Assembly (NCBI GenBank): GCA_013361595.1
Contig: JABFXT010000022.1
Span: 1-6,062 of the forward strand
DNA length: 6,062 nt
Direction: 5' to 3'
Origin: Nocardia sp.
GTDB taxonomy: Bacteria; Actinomycetota; Actinomycetes; Mycobacteriales; Mycobacteriaceae
The notes below the pieces were generated by a model, which was not told the origin of the DNA, made no database searches, and saw nothing but the letters and a program-made list of their open reading frames with translations. Both the position numbers and the translations under genes were made by a program. Shown here one piece after another: positions 1 to 5,838 of this stretch (position 1 is its first letter; every line of letters begins with the position of its first letter).

Positions 1-120
1 CGGGAAACCGTAGTCGGTTCCGGCGTCGGTGATCTCGTTGGGCCAGCGGGTGCGGGCGAGACGGTCGTCGAGGTCGTCCAGGTCGGCTTGGGGGATATCG
101 ATGTGGAATGGGGTGATCAT
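1..120 (-). CDS. Epoxide hydrolase, N-terminal fragment (runs off window)
   Basis: The reverse strand from an ATG at 120-118 encodes 40 residues beginning MITPFHIDIPQADLDDLDDR and continuing with LARTRWPNE. This is the pattern of the epoxide hydrolase N-terminal domain (EHN), a short region preceding the alpha/beta-hydrolase core in microsomal-type epoxide hydrolases; the 'RLxxTRWP' stretch at residues 20-27 is its most recognisable part. Members open epoxides to diols by way of an Asp nucleophile. The catalytic Asp, His and acid lie outside the window, so activity cannot be judged. A GGAG ribosome-binding site lies about 8 bases before the ATG and supports this start. The gene has its own promoter with overlapping palindromes at 171-228. 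Family assignment is fairly secure, substrate unknown. Confidence 0.8.
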   Translation of the reverse strand, partial: MITPFHIDIPQADLDDLDDRLARTRWPNEITDAGTDYGFP

Positions 121-170
121 GATCGCGCTCCGGGATGTTCGTCCGCAGCCGGCGAGGAACCCCGGCTTTG

Positions 171-228
171 ATTGGCGTAACCAATGTTGGTGTGTCCAAC
201 TATAGTCCAATTTGTTGGTTGCGCCAAC
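171..228. repeat. Three 15-bp palindromes (TTGG-N5-CCAA), candidate operators
   Basis: Three perfect inverted repeats share one design, a 5-bp arm, a 5-bp spacer and a 5-bp arm: ATTGGCGTAACCAAT (171-185), GTTGGTGTGTCCAAC (186-200) and GTTGGTTGCGCCAAC (214-228). The first two abut. The 13-bp gap before the third contains a further lone CCAAT half-site at 207-211. Relative to the minus-strand promoter, one covers the -35 box, one overlaps the -10 box and start region, and one lies just downstream. That placement suits a repressor binding as several dimers. The arms also satisfy a LysR-type T-N11-A box, but the family of the cognate regulator cannot be told and no regulator gene lies in the window. 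Confidence 0.7.
199..227 (-). promoter_or_regulatory. Sigma-70-like promoter of the epoxide hydrolase gene
   Basis: Read on the minus strand, TTGGCG (227-222) is followed after exactly 17 bases by TATAGT (204-199). Both are good matches to the -35 and -10 consensus of a housekeeping sigma factor. The predicted transcription start is near 192, giving a leader of about 70 bases to the epoxide hydrolase ATG at 120. This A/T-rich patch stands out from its GC-rich surroundings. No other minus-strand gene start lies between it and the epoxide hydrolase. The boxes are seen directly; promoter activity is inferred. Confidence 0.65.
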
Positions 229-249
229 TGATTGCCGGAACGGCTGCCG

Positions 250-504
250 TCACCGTGCCGGCGGTAGTGGTCCTTCCGCCACCCGTGGGTGGCCGAACCG
301 GGGCGATACCAGGTAGACCAGCTGCCCCTTCCTGTCCGCACCGATGTGGTGACGGGAGAAACCCGCCCTCGCCGCGACGTGCAGCGAGGCGGCATTTTCC
401 GGTCGGATCGTCGCCCACACCCGCGGTATCCCACAGTGCGCCGCCTCCCGCAGTACCGCCCGCGCGACTTCGCTCGCAAACCCCCGGCCTCGATCGTTCG
501 CTCG
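250..504 (-). pseudogene. GNAT acetyltransferase remnant (C-terminal half only)
   Basis: The minus-strand frame ending at a TGA (252-250) contains a recognisable GNAT C-terminal half. RGRGFASEVARAVLREAA matches the acetyl-CoA binding motif A (R-G-x-G-x-A followed by a helix). PENAASLHVAARAGF matches the RimJ/RimL-type 'N-x-A-S-xx-V-xxxx-G-F' segment. Upstream of about 504 the frame stays open but reads as a meaningless shadow of the neighbouring DinB-like gene, and no start codon lies just before motif A. The N-terminal strands that complete the fold and bind substrate are therefore missing. The remnant begins only about 17 bases after the stop of the gene at 521-1177, consistent with a deletion that joined the two. 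It is probably non-functional. An alternative is expression as part of a frameshifted product starting at the ATG overlapping that stop. Confidence 0.65.
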
Positions 505-520
505 GCGCGGAGAAGCCGCT

Positions 521-1177
521 TCATCCGAGTACGAGAGGTAACTTCGCGGCCAGCTCGCCCAGCGCCGCGGTCTCCTCGTCGGTCGCCGGGCGCCGGCCGG
601 TGCCGACCAGTAGCGCGTCGCGATCGGAGAACGACGCGGGAAAAGCGGTGCCCGCGATGTCCTCCAGGAGTTCCCGGGAGCGGGTGAGCCCGGCCGCCGG
701 TGGTTGTGCCGCATCCGGGAGACAGGCGACCAGATCGAGGTGGTGCAGGGTCCATTCCAGGACATACGCGGTCAGATAATCGCCCACGGTGAGTACTTCG
801 TCACGGGTACTCACGCGTTGATCCGGGTCGGCCAGGGCAGCGGCGCGACCCGCGGCCGAGCCGACATCGTCGAGATGCAACTCCAGCAGGCGCGGCTCGC
901 CGTACGCGGCCGCCAGCCTGACGATCAGCGCGTCGAGCGGATCGGCCCCGGTGGGCGGTGTCTCGGCGATATCCCAGTAGGTCGCCGCGTTCCGGGTCGG
1001 CTTCTTCTCGGTGTGCGTGACGAGGGTGATCAGCACATCCTGTGCATCGATGATCAGATGACACACCAGATCACGGACCAGCCAGCCGGTGCACCCGCAC
1101 GGCTGCGCGAAATCCACGTCCGAGAGTCCGGCGACCGCCGTGCGCAACGCTGTCCACGAAAGTGAGAACGGGTCCAC
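521..1177 (-). CDS. DinB-like / mycothiol-dependent maleylpyruvate isomerase family protein
   Basis: This 218-residue protein has the layout of the actinobacterial maleylpyruvate isomerase N-terminal (MDMPI, DinB-like) family, a four-helix bundle that holds a divalent metal and in some members uses mycothiol as thiol cofactor. Seen in the sequence are the 'GWLVRDLVCHL' helix with His40 and the 'EWTLHH' helix with Glu141 and His145. These align with the His, Glu-x3-His metal ligands known from the family, so metal binding is likely. The tail ends in the usual 'LPLVLG'-type sequence, so the gene looks complete. The start is a GTG at 1177-1175; an in-frame TAA lies four codons before it, so no longer version is possible. 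There is no Shine-Dalgarno site, and a -10-like box six bases upstream suggests a leaderless transcript. The exact substrate is unknown; most family members are uncharacterised. Confidence 0.85.
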   Translation of the reverse strand: MDPFSLSWTALRTAVAGLSDVDFAQPCGCTGWLVRDLVCHLIIDAQDVLITLVTHTEKKPTRNAATYWDIAETPPTGADPLDALIVRLAAAYGEPRLLELHLDDVGSAAGRAAALADPDQRVSTRDEVLTVGDYLTAYVLEWTLHHLDLVACLPDAAQPPAAGLTRSRELLEDIAGTAFPASFSDRDALLVGTGRRPATDEETAALGELAAKLPLVLG

Positions 1178-1183
1178 TGCCGC

Positions 1184-1189
1184 AAATTA
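1184..1189 (-). promoter_or_regulatory. Candidate -10 box for a leaderless transcript
   Basis: On the minus strand TAATTT (1189-1184) lies six bases before the GTG start codon at 1177. It fits the actinobacterial TAnnnT -10 pattern at the distance expected when transcription begins on the start codon itself. The -35 region is poor (TCGCAA at a 17-base spacing). The absence of a ribosome-binding site in front of this GTG agrees with a leaderless message. Confidence 0.4.
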
Positions 1190-1230
1190 GCAGCGCAGAC
1201 CCGCCATTGCGACCGATTTCGGCACGGCCA

Positions 1231-1253
1231 CCGCCGGATCATCCGTCCGGCGG
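1231..1253 (-). terminator. GC-rich hairpin at the end of the GNAT gene
   Basis: A perfect 8-bp inverted repeat (CCGCCGGA at 1231-1238, TCCGGCGG at 1246-1253) encloses a 7-base loop that contains the TGA stop of the upstream acetyltransferase gene. It has no T-tract, which is common for actinobacterial terminators. It could end transcription between the acetyltransferase and the DinB-like gene. Because half of the stem is coding, it may instead act on translation or be incidental. Confidence 0.45.
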
Positions 1254-2039
1254 ACGAGTTCCCGCCGCACCGCCCGATCGGTCGAGGCGCGTGTAGCCCT
1301 GCAGCGGTGCGACGATATCGTATTCCGCCAGCTGCGGTGGCGTATCGATCATCGGTTCGGTCGCCACGAACCCTTTTCGCCGATAAATCCCTTCGGCATC
1401 GGTATTCGCGATGACATGGAGACGGATATCGGTCGGCCCCCAGTATTCGGATGCCGCAGCCCATAATTGCCGGCCTACTCCGACGCCCTGCCAGCCCGGC
1501 AGCACGTACCACGCACTGAGGTAACCGGTGCCGTCGGGTTCTCGTTTCGGATGAATGAAGCCGGCGACACCGCCGTCGGGCGTTCTGGCGACGAAGATCG
1601 GCTCGCCCGCGGTGATCTGCGAACGCCAGTTGACGATCCAGCGGGGGCCCAGACTGTTCAGCAGGAACTCCTTCAGCCGGGCGATGTTCGGCAGGGATTG
1701 GTAGGCGCCCTCGGTGGCGAGCACGTGGGCGCGGGTGATCCCCGCGGCATCGGCCGGTCGGGCCCGTTCGACAGTCACGATATCGCCCGATCGGTAGGTA
1801 TCGCCGCGGCGCTCACCCAGATAGGCCGGCGAAAATGTGGTCTGCGACGGTGCGCGGCGGCCGGGTGAGACGAATGCCCTGTTGCCGATGAAAGCGGTGG
1901 TGCTGTGTCGTTCGGCGGATTCGCGTAGCGTGCCACCGAAGTTCGTGTAGTACCTCCCGGCCTGGGACCCGCCCGCGTCCAGCAGATCGGACATCCATTT
2001 CGTCCCGGTGACGAAGACCTGCCCTATTGCGCCCGCCAT
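1239..2039 (-). CDS. GNAT family N-acetyltransferase with unrecognised N-terminal extension
   Basis: Of 266 residues, about 88-250 form a GNAT domain that would transfer an acetyl group from acetyl-CoA to an amine. Residues 148-163 give the 'IFVARTPDGGVAGFI' strand pair. Residues 178-194 carry motif A, YVLPGWQGVGVGRQLW (Q184-G-V-G-V-G189). Residues 208-224 give motif B, with IYRRKGF. Residues 1-87 resemble no domain I know. They are rich in Gly, Arg and aromatic residues, have no signal peptide or membrane helix, and use codons rare in this DNA (ATA, AGG twice, CTA, TCA, ACA-TTT). A GTG at codon 88 would begin a normal-length GNAT, but the ATG at 2039 has a strong ribosome-binding site, so I keep the long form. 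The gene is divergent from the channel gene at 2214; substrate unknown. Confidence 0.82.
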   Translation of the reverse strand: MAGAIGQVFVTGTKWMSDLLDAGGSQAGRYYTNFGGTLRESAERHSTTAFIGNRAFVSPGRRAPSQTTFSPAYLGERRGDTYRSGDIVTVERARPADAAGITRAHVLATEGAYQSLPNIARLKEFLLNSLGPRWIVNWRSQITAGEPIFVARTPDGGVAGFIHPKREPDGTGYLSAWYVLPGWQGVGVGRQLWAAASEYWGPTDIRLHVIANTDAEGIYRRKGFVATEPMIDTPPQLAEYDIVAPLQGYTRLDRSGGAAGTRPPDG

Positions 2040-2045
2040 GAACCA

Positions 2046-2053
2046 TCCTTCTC
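2046..2053 (-). promoter_or_regulatory. Ribosome-binding site that decides the long GNAT start
   Basis: GAGAAGGA on the minus strand lies six bases before the ATG at 2039. It is the strongest Shine-Dalgarno match in the window and argues that the unrecognised N-terminal extension is really translated. The shorter alternative GTG near 1778 has no comparable site. Confidence 0.65.
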
Positions 2054-2140
2054 AGTTCGGGGGTGCGGGAGTTCTACACCGATTCGATGCCGCATCCTGG
2101 CTGAATGGTACTGCCTCATCGTCGGCCGCGACGGAACTGC

Positions 2141-2174
2141 GCGCGCCGGTGGATCGGTGCGACTGTCGGCGCGC
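2141..2174. repeat. 8-bp inverted repeat upstream of the channel gene
   Basis: GCGCGCCG (2141-2148) and CGGCGCGC (2167-2174) are perfect complements separated by 18 bases. They lie in the 174-bp divergent space between the acetyltransferase start (2039) and the channel start (2214). The structure could be a leader hairpin or an operator. In sequence this rich in GC it may also be chance, and no clear -35/-10 pair was found beside it. Confidence 0.3.
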
Positions 2175-2213
2175 CCGGTAGTCGAGCCGGGCGGGTGGAC
2201 CGATCATGACTGT

Positions 2214-2750
2214 ATGGCTTCTCGAGAGATCAGCGGCCGGACGCATCTGTGGCGCAACACGGGAACTGTGCTGTGCGCGCTGCTGTTCTACTACTTCGTT
2301 CCGGTCGGCCTGGAGCTCCCGGGCTTCTGGCCCACCCGAGTTGCCACGCTGGTCGCGTTCGTCACCGGAGTGGGTGGGCTGTCGTGGCTGGCCTACCGGC
2401 GCATCGGTCAGTTCCTGGCGCAGAGCAGGGATACCGGGCACCGGGTCGACGGCCTGCTCTTCCTGATCTCGCTGGTGGTGCTGTTCTTCTCGCTGTTCTA
2501 CTACGTACTCGAACTGCGTCAGCCGGGGCAGTTCACCGATCTGCGGACCCGTAACGACGCGCTGTACTACACCGTGGCCACGCTGGGAACCGTCGGATTC
2601 GGCGACGTCCACGCGGTGGGCCAGGCCGCGCGGATCGCGACCACTGTCCAGATGGCGTTCGACCTGGTGGTGATCGGCACCCTGCTGGCGGTCACCACCA
2701 CCGGGATCACCCGGCGTTTGGATCACCCCGATGTCGGAGAGCCCCGGTAG
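2214..2750 (+). CDS. Potassium-channel-type ion channel with four predicted membrane helices
   Basis: The 178-residue protein starts at ATG 2214. A GTG at 2157 is also in frame, but the residues it adds are hydrophilic and unhelpful. Hydrophobic segments lie at about residues 16-33, 41-60, 79-100 and 138-164. Between the last two is a pore loop with the selectivity filter TVGFGD (126-131), preceded by the pore helix 'NDALYYTVATLG'. This is the ion-channel family (Ion_trans_2) signature, with Phe replacing the more usual Tyr in TVGYGD, a substitution found in other potassium channels. There is no cytosolic RCK or nucleotide-binding domain, so no gating input is visible. It likely forms a tetramer in the plasma membrane and conducts K+. 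The stop is 9 bp before the glycosylase start, suggesting co-transcription. Ribosome-binding signal at this start is weak. Confidence 0.85.
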   Translation: MASREISGRTHLWRNTGTVLCALLFYYFVPVGLELPGFWPTRVATLVAFVTGVGGLSWLAYRRIGQFLAQSRDTGHRVDGLLFLISLVVLFFSLFYYVLELRQPGQFTDLRTRNDALYYTVATLGTVGFGDVHAVGQAARIATTVQMAFDLVVIGTLLAVTTTGITRRLDHPDVGEPR

Positions 2751-2759
2751 CCTGATCGT

Positions 2760-3626
2760 GTGCCCGAACTACCGGAGGTGGAAGCGCTGGCGCAGTTCCT
2801 GCGGGAACACGCGGTAGGCGCGGTGGTGGGGCGTATCGATATCGTGGCGCTCAGCGCGATCAAAACCTTCGATCCGCCGGTCACGGCACTGTCCGGGCGC
2901 GATGTCACCGGCGCCGGCCGGTGGGGGAAATTCCTCGGGATGGAGTGCGGCGGTCTCTGGCTCATCACGCATCTGTCCCGGGCGGGCTGGCTGCGCTGGA
3001 CCGACAATCCGGCCGTCGGCCCGCCCAAACCCGGTCGCGGCCCGCTCGCGCTGCGCGTGCACTTCTTCACCCCCGCGGGCGATACCCCCGCCTTCGATCT
3101 CACCGAGGCAGGTACCAAGAAGCGGCTCGCCGTCTATATCGTCGACGATCCGGCAAAGGTCCCGGGAATCGCCCGCCTCGGGCCGGACGCGCTGGCTGTC
3201 ACCGAGGAGCAGTTCGCCGGACTCCTGGCCGCCGCGCCGGGCCGGATCAAGAACGTCCTGGTCGATCAGACCGTGCTCGCCGGGATCGGTAACGCCTATT
3301 CCGACGAGATCCTGCACACCGCGAAGATCTCCCCGTTCGCCACGGCGAAGACGCTGTCGGCGGCGAAGGTCGGCGCCCTGTACGAAGCACTGCGCACGGT
3401 ACTGCTGGATGCCGTAGCGCGTTCGGCGGGGCAGGACGCGGCCCGGCTCAAAGGGGAGAAGCGCTCAGGGATGCGGGTGCACGGACGCACCGGTCAGCCC
3501 TGTCCGGTATGCGGGGACACGGTGCGCGAGGTCGCGTTCACGGACAGGTCGTTCCAGTACTGCCCCACCTGCCAGACCGGCGGTAAGGTCCTCGCCGACC
3601 GCCGGATGTCGCGACTGCTCAAGTAG
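2760..3626 (+). CDS. Fpg/Nei family DNA glycosylase/AP lyase
   Basis: This 288-residue base-excision repair enzyme removes oxidised bases and cleaves the abasic strand. The start is GTG at 2760: after removal of Met, Pro of MPELPEVE becomes the catalytic N-terminal nucleophile, followed by the conserved Glu. An overlapping GTG two bases earlier is out of frame. Lys57 (GRWGKFL) matches the conserved backbone-binding Lys. The helix-two-turn-helix region includes GIGNAYSDEIL (175-185). The C-terminal zinc finger has Cys248, 251, 268 and 271 (C-x2-C-x16-C-x2-C) and ends QTGGKVLADRRMSRLLK. The segment HLSRAG (71-76) has Arg where E. coli Fpg has its void-filling Met, as I recall for the actinobacterial 'second type' Fpg/Nei proteins. 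It is probably not the primary MutM. It lies 9 bp after the channel gene with no good ribosome site, so translation may depend on that gene. Confidence 0.92.
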   Translation: MPELPEVEALAQFLREHAVGAVVGRIDIVALSAIKTFDPPVTALSGRDVTGAGRWGKFLGMECGGLWLITHLSRAGWLRWTDNPAVGPPKPGRGPLALRVHFFTPAGDTPAFDLTEAGTKKRLAVYIVDDPAKVPGIARLGPDALAVTEEQFAGLLAAAPGRIKNVLVDQTVLAGIGNAYSDEILHTAKISPFATAKTLSAAKVGALYEALRTVLLDAVARSAGQDAARLKGEKRSGMRVHGRTGQPCPVCGDTVREVAFTDRSFQYCPTCQTGGKVLADRRMSRLLK

Positions 3627-4044
3627 GCAGTCGCCCGGATACTGCGCCGGGATCGTGCCGTACGGGCTACCGGTCCGCGGTGGTGCCGGGGTCCGCGCCG
3701 CTCCTCTCGACGGCTTCCCGCAGTACACGCAGATCGGCCGACAGTTCCGCTTCCGTCGCTTCGTCCGCGAGCCAGGAATGCCGCTGTTTCGCCGCCTGCA
3801 GGTAGGCCAGACGCGTCCGCCCGCCCCGGGCCCAGGCTCGCGAGCAGGCGCTGCCGCAGCTGATCGGCGATACGGAGCATCGTGACAGCGGACCGCGTAC
3901 CGACCCGAGAGCGGAACCGGCGCCGTGGATAACGGCTCGGCACAGGTCCCCCCGACGAGAGGTCCGACCGTTTCGGCGCTGCACGACCCGAATGTAACGG
4001 ACTGCCCGGCGATGAGAAGCGGCTGTGCCCGAAAGAGCACAGCT
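3627..4044. other. Intergenic gap between convergent glycosylase and esterase genes
   Basis: This 418-bp stretch has no intact gene I can support. It contains the likely frameshifted small ORF at 3667-3880 (minus) and, at its right end, most of the esterase terminator hairpin. Positions 3881-4015 show no gene, repeat or convincing promoter. The open frames crossing it on both strands have arginine- and proline-rich, shadow-like translations. Confidence 0.6.
3667..3880 (-). pseudogene. Probable frameshifted small helical ORF
   Basis: On the minus strand an ATG at 3880-3878 begins MLRIADQLRQRLLASLGPG with good actinobacterial codons. That frame then degrades, while the neighbouring frame takes over with LAYLQAAKQRHSWLADEA and continues to a TAG at 3669-3667. 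The span is 214 bases, one more than a multiple of three. Dropping one base of the CCCC run at 3824-3827 would join the frames into a 70-residue, charged, mostly helical protein ending in ERSGADPGTTADR. Both halves keep G/C at third positions, which is why I read them as one former gene. No ribosome-binding site is clear and I recognise no family. It could be a sequencing error, a recent mutation, or chance. Confidence 0.35.
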
Positions 4045-4046
4045 TC
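4016..4046 (-). terminator. Hairpin terminator of the oxidoreductase-esterase unit
   Basis: GCTGTGC (4022-4028) and GCACAGC (4037-4043) form a perfect 7-bp stem with an 8-base loop. The outer GAA (4016-4018) pairs with TTC (4044-4046) around a 3-base bulge. On the minus strand it begins inside the esterase stop codon (4047-4045) and has no strong T-run after it. Its position directly at the end of the gene makes a transcription terminator the likely role. Confidence 0.6.
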
Positions 4047-5838
4047 AGTCCGAATGCTTCGGTCCGGGTGTGTCGCTGTCCGGTTCGGGGCGCTCGTCGC
4101 CGTCGGAGAGTCCGTCCGTCGCGTTCACGGCGGCATCGGCAGCGGCGGCGGCCAAGGGGTGTTCGGCCGCGACGGCGTCGAGCAGTGATCCGTCGCCGGC
4201 CGGATCGGCCGCTGTCGTGTCCTCGACAACGGTTCCGCTACGGCCGACTCCCGCCGGGACCAGCAGTGGTGCGCGTACCCCCGCCCACAATTTCCGCCGG
4301 TCGCTGTCCGGGTCGTTGTCCACCCGGGCGGGCGCGTCGATGATCAGTGTGCTGCGTGCGTCTTCGGTGTAGCGCGGCCAGGACGCCAGCGGTTCGCCCG
4401 TCCGAGCGAAATGCAGCCAGTTGTTCTGGATCCGGCGGGTCACCGAGAGCAGGCCGCGTCGGCTGCCACCGGCGGTGAGGGCCCGGCTCCACGGTTCGTA
4501 GACCGCGCCGAAGGTCGGCAGCAGATCGGTCGCGTGGGTGGCGCCCAGTTTGTACAGCTGGAACACCCGTGGCGCGAAATCGTAGCGATAGGCGTAGGTG
4601 GGGGAGTGGCGGCTGTGCCCCTCCATCACCGCGACCGACGGACGCCAGAAGAAATAGTCCCCACCGGCGCGGATCGCCGCTCGCTCGGCCGGGAAGCCCG
4701 GATAGGTGGAGAACACCCGGGGATAGATATCGGGACCGGCGACCGAGAGTGCCCGTTTCAGGCGTTCGGGCCGGGTGGGCAGCGTATCGGTGAACCTGTT
4801 GAACAGGGCACCCTCGTTGCGGCAGGTGCCGATGATCAGCGGGACCCGATGGGTGTGACCTCCGGTGAAGGCATCGATAGGGGTACGCGGCAGCAGATCG
4901 CCGTCGGCCACCGGCGCGGCCGGGAAGAAGCCCGGGAACTCCGCCATCGCCGCATTCGACGCCCGGTTGAACGCCCGGCGGATATCGTGCGGATCCGCTT
5001 CGCGCAGGGCACGATTCGCGTCCTCGGGCCGGATATCCATCCGGTCGAGGATGCGGCGCGCGAATTCCCGGGATTCGGCGACCGTGAGACCCCAGTCCGC
5101 GGGCGGGCTCTGCGCGATCCCGCGCTGGAACAGTCCCTCCGCCGAGGGGGTCGCCAGCAGGCTCAGTACCGCGTGCGCGCCCGCGGACTCACCGAAGATC
5201 GTGACATTTTCCGGGTCGCCGCCGAATGCGGCGATATTGGCCCGGACCCAGCGCAGTGCGGCGATCTGGTCGCGCAGCCCGAGATTGGAGTCGTAGGGGC
5301 TGTCCGGAGTGGAGAATTCGGAGAAATCGGCATATCCGAACGCGCCGAGCCGGTAGTTGATCGATACCACGATCACATCGCCGTCGGCCGCCAGCTGGAC
5401 ACCCGAGTAGAGGCGCAGTGCCGAGGTACCGAACAGATAACCGCCGCCGTGGATGAACACCATCACCGGACGCGGTCGCGCCGAAACGGTGGCGGGAGCC
5501 ACGACATTCAGTGTCAGTGAATCCTCGCTCATCTCCTGGATCTTGCGCGGACCGAGGCGTACACCGAAGCGCGGCTGGATCCCGGCGGCACGGAAGTAGG
5601 TCGCGTCCCGCACGTCGGTCCACGGCCGAACCGGCTGTGGCGCCCGGAACCGTAGATCACCGACGGGCGGGGCGGCGTAGGGCAGCGACCGCCAGTGCAG
5701 CACGCGGCGACCACGACGACCTCGGACGACACCGTCGGTGGTCGTGACCTGCCCGGTAGCGCTCACCTGTCCATCGGGTATGTGCGAGGGCCCTCCGTGG
5801 CTACGCTCCGCTCCCGCCTCCGGGCCTGACTCGCTCAT
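4045..5838 (-). CDS. Type-B carboxylesterase/lipase
   Basis: This 597-residue alpha/beta-hydrolase is of the type-B carboxylesterase family (COesterase), which hydrolyses carboxylic esters. The family signature EDSLTLNV (105-112) has Ser where the eukaryotic enzymes have a disulfide Cys. HGGGY (130-134) supplies the oxyanion hole. FGGDPENVTIFGESAGA contains the nucleophile Ser218. Glu342 (RNEG) and His435 (ATHATDLL) complete the triad. The core ends near residue 525; the last 70 residues are an acidic, Ala-rich, probably disordered tail not normal for the family. No signal peptide is evident, so it is likely cytoplasmic. The start at ATG 5838 is chosen over in-frame starts up to 5925 because it overlaps the stop of the upstream oxidoreductase as ATGA, a classic coupling arrangement. 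A hairpin terminator follows. Natural substrate unknown. Confidence 0.93.
   Translation of the reverse strand: MSESGPEAGAERSHGGPSHIPDGQVSATGQVTTTDGVVRGRRGRRVLHWRSLPYAAPPVGDLRFRAPQPVRPWTDVRDATYFRAAGIQPRFGVRLGPRKIQEMSEDSLTLNVVAPATVSARPRPVMVFIHGGGYLFGTSALRLYSGVQLAADGDVIVVSINYRLGAFGYADFSEFSTPDSPYDSNLGLRDQIAALRWVRANIAAFGGDPENVTIFGESAGAHAVLSLLATPSAEGLFQRGIAQSPPADWGLTVAESREFARRILDRMDIRPEDANRALREADPHDIRRAFNRASNAAMAEFPGFFPAAPVADGDLLPRTPIDAFTGGHTHRVPLIIGTCRNEGALFNRFTDTLPTRPERLKRALSVAGPDIYPRVFSTYPGFPAERAAIRAGGDYFFWRPSVAVMEGHSRHSPTYAYRYDFAPRVFQLYKLGATHATDLLPTFGAVYEPWSRALTAGGSRRGLLSVTRRIQNNWLHFARTGEPLASWPRYTEDARSTLIIDAPARVDNDPDSDRRKLWAGVRAPLLVPAGVGRSGTVVEDTTAADPAGDGSLLDAVAAEHPLAAAAADAAVNATDGLSDGDERPEPDSDTPGPKHSD

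Noticed and set aside
115..124. Perfect palindrome GATCATGATC around the epoxide hydrolase start codon.
   Set aside because: Ten bases only, created by ATGATC coding sequence next to a GATC. No matching copies at other starts.
135..779. A 214-codon open frame on the plus strand starting near the epoxide hydrolase promoter.
   Set aside because: It is Pro-, Arg- and Ser-rich and crosses the operator array, the GNAT remnant and the DinB-like gene antisense. No recognisable domain.
3627..3651. Short inverted repeats after the glycosylase stop (GCAGT/ACTGC and CCCGG/CCGGG).
   Set aside because: Stems of only 5 bp, mutually exclusive, with no T-run. Too weak to call a terminator.
4411..5520. A 369-codon open frame on the plus strand.
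   Set aside because: It is antisense to the esterase gene. Its translation is Arg- and Gly-rich with no domain, while the opposite strand has a full catalytic triad. It is a high-GC shadow.
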